Of a DNA stretch of 64,000 nucleotides, positions 54,830 through 64,000 are shown piece by piece. The notes below the pieces were generated by a model. It saw only the letters and a program-made list of their open reading frames with translations, was not told where the DNA came from and searched no databases. The DNA is from Echria macrotheca (taxonomy: Eukaryota; Ascomycota; Sordariomycetes; Sordariales; Schizotheciaceae). Every line of letters starts with the position of its first letter. Within the stretch, counting starts at the first letter, position 1. The position numbers were made by a program, and so were the translations under genes. The stretch covers positions 4,595,027 to 4,659,026 of the forward strand of contig MU839827.1 in the NCBI GenBank assembly GCA_030411725.1, written 5' to 3'.

Positions 54830-57200
54830 TAACATTATTTCGGCTATATATATCTATACGTAATTACTTCCACACACGTATACGCGCAAATAGCTTTTTC
54901 CTTTTCTTTTCTCCTTAGCTTATAATAATCAAATTTACGTAAATTAATTAATAGTATACTACTAACTATCTTCGTATTTTATAATAATTGCAAGCTTATT
55001 AACCTATTTAAGGAGGTTCTAGTACCTATTGGAAAAGAAATAAAAAATAAAAAGTTACGCTACGTACCATATATATAAAAAATACAACCCAACTCTATAA
55101 CGCGACTTACAATATCTAACGCTACTAGCGACCCTAACTAATTTAACTATTCCGATAAGAAATAAAACTTTAACTTTACTAATAAAAAAATCCTTACTAA
55201 TAATAATAATTATTGAAATAATCGCATTAATAAGGTCGAAAACGTAATTTGCTAAATTTAAACTAAAAAAAAAAGTTCGTTTTAATATTACTAATATAAA
55301 TAGATATTAAAAAACGTTAAATCCGTTACGTTCTTTTTTAAGCTATTATTAATTATTTATTACTCCTTCTAATATTACCTATACTTTAACGATTAAAATA
55401 ATTAATAACTAATATAAGGTCTATTACGAAAACCTTTACGCAAAATATTTTAAGGAATAAGTAACGGATATATTAAATAATATCCTAGGTTTTAAGTATA
55501 TAAATTTAACTAAAAAATATAAAACAATATTTAAAGATCTTTACGTATTTTTATATTAATAAAAAGGGATTTAGCTTTATATTTTTAGCTTTATTAAAGT
55601 TATTTTTCATTAAGTTTTAAGGTGTTATAATAACTAAAAACTTCCATTACGAATATAAAAAAAATTTACTTTATATATATAGTAAAATAAAAATTTATTA
55701 CTTAATAATATTAGTATATTATTATTTGTCTTAAACCGTGGGAAGCCGAAGGCTTCTACCCCTAAGGGGTAGGCGGTCCCTCTTCTAATATTAGTATATT
55801 AAAAGTAAGCTAAAAACCTTCATAAAAATTTAATATAGCTTTATATTAATACTAATATTATTTACGACTAAGGGAAATTAATTATCGATAATTATATTAG
55901 ATTTTTTAAAAAGTAAAAGGCTTTAGTTATTTCTAATAATATAGTAATTTACAACGCAATTATTACTATTACAATATTTATTAGCGTTTAAAATAAAATT
56001 AATTATTTATAAAGTAAAATTAATAAATTTATAATTAAATATTAGGATTTTATTATTTTACGTATTAAGAATAAATTTTTTAAAACCTATAAAGTTATTA
56101 AACTTGTTATTAAGGAAATATTAGTAAATACTCTTTATAAGTAATTATTTTCAACAGCTGTTTTTACTACTATAACTATAATAACCGCCATTTAAGCTTT
56201 AATTACCTACCTTTTACGTTAAAATAACCCTTACCGTTACTATAACGCGATACTAGTTAATATTATTTATTAAACCTATTAATAAGTTAAATTACTTTAC
56301 AAAAATAATCAACCCTTTTATTTTTTATAATAATAAGAATAATAAAATAAAGTTTAAACCGTAGTTTTATAATATTAAAAATAAGCTAATAGCGAATATA
56401 GACTACTTTATTAGCAATATTAATATACGTATATACGTTAAAAATTATATTAGAAAATATATTATTAATAACTTTAAATTATACCTTTGCGATATTTACC
56501 CTAATTAAATTACTATTACTCATAGCCTACTTACTTATCTTTAAAATAAGTACTTTAACCCTTTCGCTAAATAGGATATTATTAATAAATTTAAGAAACG
56601 TAACTTTAAAAAAGGATAAAACTTTAAAATCTTTTATAGTAATTTTATTTATCTTATAGGTAAAAAGTATTTTTATAAGGATAATTAAAAGATAAAGTTT
56701 AAAAATTAAATATAAGTTATACTTTAAGCTTCAAATTTAACTTACTACTTCTTTTACTAACTTAACAGTTAGTTTTTAAAAATATACTAATTTAATATAT
56801 AAGATTTTAATTAGCTAAGCGATTTTAAAGAAGTCTTTAAATGCTACTATAACTAAATAGCGTAACTTTATTTATATAAATTAAACGTTAACGTAAATTT
56901 TAACCTGAACGTTAATTATTACCGTAATAAATTTAAGTAACTTATCTTAGTTTAATTTAAATATAAAATTTAAAAAAGCTAAGGAAAAAGTATATTTATA
57001 AATTAAGGGTAAATATTTTAGCTACGAATAAATAAGCTATATAAAATATAATTATCCTATAGTAAAGTAAAATAAAAATATTTATATTTAGTTTTTAGTA
57101 AAATAGTTTATAAAGGATTATAACGTTACCTTAAAAAACTGATAATAAATTTAACTTAAAAAATTAACTACCTTAGGTTAATTAGATTTTTATTTTAAAA
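54830..57200 (+). mobile_element. RIP-degraded retroelement gag region
   Basis: The plus strand decodes, through dozens of stops, to a long hydrophilic gag-like sequence. It contains KFKKRNFKKG near 56590 and a zinc-knuckle relic at 57014-57055. The relic has exact C-X2-C-X4-H-X4-C spacing and all four ligands are now Tyr codons. LTRs and pol are not visible. Boundaries are approximate. Confidence 0.5.
55721..55785 (-). mobile_element. Retroposon R, copy 3 (65 bp, 3' end only)
   Basis: The 15-bp duplication taatattagtatatt (55706-55720 and 55786-55800) flanks just the last 65 bp of the R family, including cccctaaggggtag and the ttaaaccg end. This is extreme 5' truncation. Confidence 0.8.
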
Positions 57201-58140
57201 CTATATTAATTTTATTTTTAAAAGGGAAATAGTTCTTATGGGAATATTTTAGAGGAAAACCCTTTATTTTAAATTATTTTATAAGAAATAAGAAATTATT
57301 AATTATAATTAAAGATACTTTAGTTAATTTAGGAGTAAAAATGAAATTTATTATTTGTAAATGTTTTATTGAATAAATAATAAAAATATTTTAATTTAAG
57401 TAATATTGAAATTAAAAGTTAGTTTTTATTTAGGCTTATAATAAGGAAAATTATTAAAATATTACTATTATTTTAAAAACTTACCTTTACCTTTATAACT
57501 ATATTATGTAAAACTAATAGTTCCTTATAGTAAAAAATTATACCTATGATTTAATTATTAGGAAGAAATAGCTTATAGATAATAATATACTTTTTAATTA
57601 TTATTATTATTATTATTATCTCCTCTTTCCGGAAGATTAAAACCCCAACCCCCTATTTAAAGCTAATATTATAATACTGCCTTATTAAAATTACGGTTAA
57701 ATTATTAAACTAACGCTAACTATTAAAGTATATAAATAAAACAGAAAAACGTATATATCCGTAAATTTTGCAAGCTTTAAAAAGTGGTTTAATAACGTAT
57801 TTACAAGTTGAAAATATTATTAAAAGCTTAATACTATAAATTATATAAAAAATATTAATATTAATAACTATTTTACGCTAATTAGCTTAAATTAAACCTT
57901 TTTTTTACCAAATTCCTCTTTAACTTCCTGTTAATTATATACTTTATGATGTATAATGTATATAGTAAACCTTAGAGAAACCTGAGATCTTATCGTTAAA
58001 TAAGGGGAAGAAACTAAAACTACGTAAATTAGTTAAAGATTTTTATTTAAAACGTAATATGTAAGTTTTATATAGGTTTAAATATAACGTAATTAGTTGG
58101 TATAAAAAACGCCTATTAGATATTATAATAATATCTAACT
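57201..58140. other. Very AT-rich sequence, nothing recognised
   Basis: No frame, terminal repeat or conserved motif is visible. It probably continues the degraded retroelement. Confidence 0.4.
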
Positions 58141-58142
58141 TT

Positions 58143-58394
58143 ATGGTTGGTAAATTAGTTAGTAGTTATTAGTCAGTAGTTACTGACTACAGTAGTTAGT
58201 AGTTAGGGCTGTGACTAGACTACGGTAGTCAGTAGTTTGACCACTGACTACTGTAGTCTGACTACTAGTTAAATATAATATATTATTTTATTTATAAAAT
58301 AGTTAAATAGCCTAGTAATTTTATATATTTAAATACTTATAATTATAAAAAAGTAAGATAGAGTATAAATCAAGGGTATATAGATATTTAATAA
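58143..58394. mobile_element. Family A element, left terminus only
   Basis: It begins ggttggtaaattagttagt, followed by the family A array (to about 58275) and 120 bp of body. The family B copy at 58404 then cuts it. Confidence 0.55.
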
Positions 58395-58403
58395 TAATAA
58401 AAG

Positions 58404-59023
58404 CAGGGTTGGGACATTAGTCCTTAGTCATTAGTCCGGTAGTCCGGACTACTGTAGTCCAGTAGTCAGAATCACGGCCGTGACTAGACTGCCCGGACTA
58501 CTAGTCCGGGTAGTGACTAGACTAGTGAACTAGTAATCCGGCCAGTGACTAGACTACCTGGACTAGTAGTCCGGACTACTGGACTACCTTAAAAAAAATG
58601 TTAATTTTAATATTTTTTCCGACTTTACTTCCTATAAATTTGGCTTTTTCGGCACTTTTTGTATAAAACCGAGGTTTTTACTATAACACAATTAGGTTTC
58701 CCAAATAGGTTTAGGACTTATAATAAAGCTTATAGCCATATATCTAGCTTATAAGTTGTTATATATAATTACGTAAATTGCAGCTTTATTTAATAATTTG
58801 AAATCGACTTGCACAAAAAGTTACAATTAGGTGAAAATAACAACTTTATTTTTTAACTACTTTTATTGAATCAAGGAGGTATAAGATTAAAAATAAAAAT
58901 TACTACTTGATAAGTAATAGTATAATATAATAATTAACGATTTAAAATCCACTTGTGCAAAAAGGTACAATAGGCTCGAAATAAGAACTTCGTATTTTAA
59001 TCGATTGTAGTAAGTCCAATAGC
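58404..59023. mobile_element. Family B element, fragment with left terminus
   Basis: It starts cagggttgggacattagtcc, with a less mutated agtccggactac array (58404-58590). The body aligns in part with other family B copies and is interrupted at 59024 by another left end. Confidence 0.55.
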
Positions 59024-59450
59024 CAGGGTTGGGATTTAGTCTAGACTAGTAGTCAGTAGTCCGGACTACTAGTCACAGTAGTCTAGTCACCCCCCGGACT
59101 ACTAGTCCGGGTAGTCTAGTCACCAGCCGGACTACTAGTCCAGGTAGTCTAGTCACCCCCCGGACTAGTAGTCTGACTACTTGACTACTAGTAGTCACTA
59201 GTCCGGACTAGTAGTCCACCCCCTAATATAATATTTTTAATTTTCAATTACTATATTAGGCTTATTAATTAATTATTTTAATTATTATTACTAATATAGC
59301 CTATATATTAAAATAGGATTAGCTAATAAGATTAATAATATATTTATTAAGCTTATTATTACTACTTTTTACCGCTTTTCCTGTATTTATAAGCAAATTT
59401 GCCACTTTCAACTTATTTGTCATTTCTGTATTATAAATACAAATTCTATA
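59024..59450. mobile_element. Family B element, second left terminus
   Basis: The segment cagggttgggatttagtc plus about 190 bp of CCGG-containing array aligns with 42641-43000. The right end is not found. Confidence 0.55.
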
Positions 59451-60420
59451 TAAAGCACTTATATTACTGTATAAGGTTGTAATTACGTAATGGCAATTAA
59501 TAATTACTAGTAATAGTATTGCTAATTATTACGTTAACTACTTTATTAGTAGTAATTAAGCGCCTGGGATATATTAAAAGCCTTTAGAAACCGAAAGAAG
59601 TAAGTCGACCTAAATCGACGATTTAGGATATCCGATTTTAAATCTTCGATTAAAAGTCCAGGATAATTAATAATAGCAAAGTAACGTAATATACTAATGT
59701 ATAAGTATAATTAGTTATCTATTAAATTACTAATTCTTAGGTAACTTATACTAAGGCCTTTAAAAGTTTCTATTTTGCTACTTTTACTAATTATCCTCTA
59801 TTTGTAAGCCAATTTGCCACTTCGCACTTATTTGTCATTTTTGTATTATAAATCCAGATATGATAAATAATAGCAAAATTTACTAGAAAACTAAATATTA
59901 CTCTATAGGGTAATGATTACGTAATAATTATTTATTATTCATAATACTATTAGTAATACTTATTACGTAATAATTTTATTATTAGTAAATAAAGTGCTGG
60001 AATATGCTAGAAGCCTCTGGAAACTGGTAGAAGCAAATCGAATATGACTCATATCCTCTATATGACTCATAACTTGAAAATTGCTTATAAATCCAAATAT
60101 TTCCTAATACAGTAATAGTTACGTAACATCTTTTAGATATTAAATTCATATATTTTACCTATTATCTCATTATAATTTTAGTTATTAGTAATTATATCGG
60201 TAGAGGATTCTAGAAGGTTCCGGAATTCCGAAGTGGCAAATCGAGCCAAATCGACGATTTGGAATTTTCGGATTTCAAATCCAGGATTAAAAATCCAAAG
60301 TGACTTATAATAGTAAAATGACTCAATATCTAGATTTATAATACAAATGAGTCATATAATGAGTTACTGTTGCTTATTTTACCTTATTGGAAGGCTGTGG
60401 AAATATTAGAAATTCCTCTT
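59370..60420. repeat. Degenerate tandem and inverted repeats
   Basis: Blocks such as gccactt, acttatttgtcatt and ttataaatcca recur at about 59400, 59815 and 60085. Attacgtaata words recur at about 59490, 59910 and 59960, and aaatcgacgattt palindromes at about 59615 and 60255. Unit length is irregular, and no coding content is visible. Confidence 0.5.
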
Positions 60421-60426
60421 TTTTAG

Positions 60427-60980
60427 ATATATAAAGAGAAAGTCTATTTCTACCGTACCCCTTGGCTATTTCTACCGTAGTACAAGCAAGTTTCTCCACT
60501 TTTTTTCACCGCCTTCCTCAACGCAAGCGACAGCCAGCAATCCAGCGCCTTTGCCAGATTCACAAGGTCGCTCAATTCTTCCATTCCTACTGCTTCCAAC
60601 TATCGAAACCGGTTCCTTGATAAGCCAGCGAAAGGGTACGACCGACTGCTCTTCGCATCATCAACTTCAATTGCGGTCACAGGCGCAACTGCACAACGCG
60701 CTTGTCGGTCGGTAATTAGCTTCCGAACCTAGTAGCGCCTACCGCAGCAATCGCGGCGCATACTGTTACTTGGCCATAGATAGGGTGTAGTTGTGATGGC
60801 TTCAATTGCGCAGCGACCGTGATAGCAATAGCTATAGTGATGGTGGTGATGGTGGTGGTGGTGGTGGTGCGGCGGCAGAATTCTGTATGTACCTTTCCTT
60901 TGCAGGGTTGGGGTTATGTATGGCACTACGGTAGAAATAGCCCAAGGGGTACGGTAGAAATAGACCTTCTCTATATAAAG
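60427..60980. repeat. Inverted-repeat segment with GC-rich interior upstream of the hAT gene
   Basis: The arms 60427-60481 and 60925-60980 are about 55-bp inverted repeats, each with two copies of ctatttctaccgta. The interior (60482-60924) is GC-rich, not RIP-damaged, and includes a GTG run at about 60838-60868. The right arm holds tatataaag (60972), a possible TATA box for the following gene. It may be a MITE or part of the hAT 5' region. Confidence 0.6.
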
Positions 60981-61173
60981 GGCCCTCGGTCACCTCGAAG
61001 ATGGATTTCACTTTCAGAATTATTACAGCCTACAGTTATATACTTATTATCACAACCTATTATCACAACCTACTATTACAACCTACTATTACTACTATTA
61101 TAACCTATTATTATAACCTATTATTATATACTTATTCTTACCTTACAAACTACCGTTTCACCTTATACATATA

Positions 61174-64000
61174 ATGTCTTCCTATTCTGAGGATTCTGTT
61201 TTTGGTAGTGAAGTTGCTTCTGAAGCTGCTTCCAGCCTTCTACCTTCCAATTAGCAAGATACTATTATTACAACCGGTAGTAATCCAATAACCGATATAT
61301 CCTTTTCGCTATACAATCAGCCGGATTATAAATTGGAACTTGATTTTAAATTTACGGCCTACGTTTTTAAATACGGCTTATTTACACGTACTTTACTACC
61401 TATTAATTCCCTAAAGGATAGACAGGTATTAGTTCAGTGTACTACGTAAGTATTAATTCTTAATATTATATTTTTAATACTAATATAATTAAATAGGTGT
61501 AGTTGGAAAGCAACAGATTTTATAAAGGGGTTTAAAACTTCGAATTACTCACGGCACTATAAAAGACAGCACCCTTTAATTGCTTATAACGAAAAGTCGG
61601 AATCTACAAGAAGTAGAAGTAAGTTATTATTTATTACTTATTATATTATTAATTTTATCAGCTATTATTTTATTAGCCTTATTAATACTAACTATAATAA
61701 TAGAAACAACTGCAGCAAGCTCGGATTCGGATTTCTTTAGGCCAGTTCTGGCAAAAAGAGCACGTGCTAATACAGTTTCCGATTTTAACGAAGAAGAGGC
61801 CTTATTAAAGGTTTTAACCTTCCTTATCGAAAATAACCTATCTTTTAACGCCGTGGATTCCAAATCTTTTCGAGATTTACTACTTTACTTTAACAGGTTA
61901 GTAGTTTTATTAATTATATTATAGAATCTAAATTACTAATATACTAATTAATATTACCGTTTTAGTAAAGCGCCTATAATTTATCGGAAAAAGATAAAAT
62001 CTTTACTTGATTTTACCTCTGATCGGTTTTTCTTAGTATTTAATACTGAGTTAAAAGCGAATATCGAATTACTTGGTACTTTTTGCTTAACTTTCGATAT
62101 TTGGACTTTAAAAGCCTAAAATGGCTATTTAGGAATAATTATTAACTATATTAACTAAGATTTCAAATTGGTTTATAAGCTATTAGGTAAGTAATTAATT
62201 ATATTACCTTTTAATAACTTTTATTAATAGTAGTTTTAGCTTTTGAAAATATTTTAGATAATTATATTGGTTTATATATTTACGACGAATTTTTAAAGGC
62301 TATTGAGCCTTATCCTTTGGTTATAACGGATATAATTTTAACGTAAGTTATATTTATTATTAAGGCTGTTATAGTATTAATTATTAACTTAATTAATTAG
62401 TATTACCTGTGATAACGTACCTAATAATAATACCTTTTTTTTTGGAATTTGAAAGGTTTAATCCGGAATTTCGATACGATATCCGCTGCGTTGCTTATAT
62501 CCTCAATTTAGTAGCTGTGGATATGTTTAAAGAGTTTATATCCACGGCTATTTTAGATGAGTAACTTACTTATTTTACCAACCTACGGCTTATGGAATTA
62601 AATGATATAAATGAGGAAATCCGAGACGAGGAATTTAATACCTTGGAATTTAATAGTAAGTAAAAAATCTAAATTACTAATTAATTAATTAATTTTATAC
62701 TAATAATTATTTTAGCTTTTACTGTACGAGTTCGAAGGATTGTAGTAATGGTTAAAAATGTTCTCGAAATAAAAAAATTACTGTAAGAAGGAATTCGCTA
62801 AGCTAAGGACTAGGGTATTCTACTGGATAACTTTAAAAAACGGATTATTCTACTCGGTAAGTTATTTATTATTAACCTTATTAAATTACTAATTATTAAT
62901 TACTAATATTATTTATAGATAACGCTACTAGGTGGAATTTTACTTATTATATGATTAAATTTACCTTTGAGTTGAAAAATCCGTTAACCTATATTTACCG
63001 AAATACTGTAAATAAGGAATTTCAAAAAATATTCCTTACGTTAATTGAGTGGATAACGCTTTAAAAACTCGAAATAATATTTGTAGTACTAGTAAAGTTT
63101 GTTATCCGGCTACAGAGCGAATATTATATTAATATTAATAACGCTTTACTTTTTATTTACTAGATATATAGCAAATTTGAGGCTTTAATTTCGGAATTTA
63201 ATAACGAAGCATTAGAAGAAGAAGTATTAGTAAGTAAATTACTTAACCCTATATTTTTATTATTATTTACTAACTTATACTTAGGTTGAGTGGTATAGTA
63301 TTTTTACTTTGGTTATTGAAGCTGGAGTTGTAAAGTTAAATAAATACTTTTTACGGAAACTATTATTGGCAAATCGATTAAAACGGTTTAAACTATACAT
63401 TTTCGCTATATTTTTAGATCTACGATTTAAAATATAGCCTTTTAGGCAAAATGGATATTTATATTTTAACGCTACTACGGAATATAAAGTTTGCAAATTT
63501 ATAAAGGAAGAATTTTTAAAGTAAGTAAAATATATATATATATATAATTTCTATTTTTTAATATTAATATTTACCTTTTTAGGGTTTAAGAGGAATTAAA
63601 TTTAAACCCTCTAGAACAATAGGAGGATATATATAACGTTTTAGACGATGAAGAGGATTTTTATACTTTTTGTAAGCTAAAACCTGGAATACGTCGATTA
63701 TATCCGTGAGCCGGTTGCTGGTAAAAAGGTATTTATATATTTAACTTCTTTTTATTATTTTTAATTTTAGAAGCTAATATTTTTAATTAGATTTAACTTT
63801 TAGAATACTGGAAGATAGACGCTTTTAAATATCTGGTTTTAAGCCTAATGGCTAGAAGATATTTAGTAATTTTAGCAACTTTAGCACCGGTAGAAAGGGT
63901 ATTTTCGATAAGTGGTAATATTATTACCAAAAATTGAAATAGGCTGGAACCAGAAGCGGTTAAAGGGATGGTTTTATTAAAAAGCTGGGAAATAAAGGAT
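61174..64000 (+). pseudogene. hAT transposase gene, intron-rich, mildly RIP-damaged (runs off window)
   Basis: The frame starts at the ATG at 61174 (MSSYSEDSVFGSEV). A BED-type zinc finger (CSWKATDFIKGFKTSNYSRH, then KRQH) spans the first intron near 61440-61560. The end, 63790-64000, decodes to the hAT dimerisation domain: LMARRYLVILATLAPVERVF, then SGNIITKN and RLEPEAVKGMVLLKSW. Between them lie about ten short AT-rich GT-AG introns, for example 61446-61496, 61619-61676, 62187-62239 and a set with donors gtaagt. A few stops look like RIP products, such as tag for cag at about 61252 and tga for tgg near 63937. The right end of the element is outside the window. It could have supplied transposase for the CAGGG-ended families A and B (inference). 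Confidence 0.75.

Noticed and set aside
60729..60926. Minus-strand frame with a poly-His run
   Set aside because: It arises from the GTG microsatellite at about 60838-60868 and is not a metal-binding protein.

Overview
The window is nuclear DNA of a filamentous ascomycete, most likely a Sordariomycete close to the Chaetomiaceae (inference). The evidence is short GT-AG introns of 48-130 bp, a GC-rich gene space, AA9 lytic polysaccharide monooxygenases, a HET-domain gene, a Clr5-domain gene, and transposons damaged in the C-to-T/G-to-A manner of repeat-induced point mutation (RIP).

The window has two halves. Bases 1 to about 35,130 are gene-bearing. In order they hold: the 5' end of a probable fructosamine/ketosamine kinase (-), a Zn2Cys6 regulator (+), Mediator subunit MED18 (-), guanine deaminase (-), a secreted short tyrosinase/catechol oxidase (-), a HET-domain protein (-), a small four-helix membrane protein (+), a Clr5-domain protein (+), a 96-residue Ser-rich protein (-), a phenol-hydroxylase-type FAD monooxygenase (-), an AA9 LPMO (+), a three-exon cysteine-rich small secreted protein (-), a second AA9 LPMO (+), and two tail-to-tail polytopic membrane proteins (+/-). 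I worked out splice junctions by hand. All spliced models keep frame, and most are supported by family motifs that run across the junctions. The 25.3-31.0 kb stretch is a small secretome island: two 229-residue AA9 enzymes flank the secreted protein, and all three have TATA-like boxes 80-135 bp upstream. Tyrosinase and the FAD monooxygenase could both act on phenolics, but they are 14 kb apart and need not be co-regulated.

From about 35,150 to the end the base composition drops abruptly to strongly A+T-rich. This half is a nested transposon landscape without intact host genes. It contains: a TIR element broken by a gag-only LTR retrotransposon with a perfect 5-bp target duplication; a 2.96-kb MULE-like element; a Ty3/gypsy chromodomain fragment; a solo LTR; at least two families of hAT-type non-autonomous elements whose ends are packed with TAGTC-like motifs, one copy with a perfect 8-bp target duplication; a 3'-anchored retroposon in three copies of different length, each with its own target duplication; a GC-rich element with a hairpin; a degenerate telomere-like run; and, at the right edge, an intron-rich hAT transposase with a BED finger at one end and the dimerisation domain at the other. 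Several GC-rich patches lie in this AT-rich sea and look like recent or RIP-sheltered insertions.

The least familiar items are the three-copy retroposon, the gag-only LTR element and the multi-intron hAT gene. I see no host system that I would call new with confidence.
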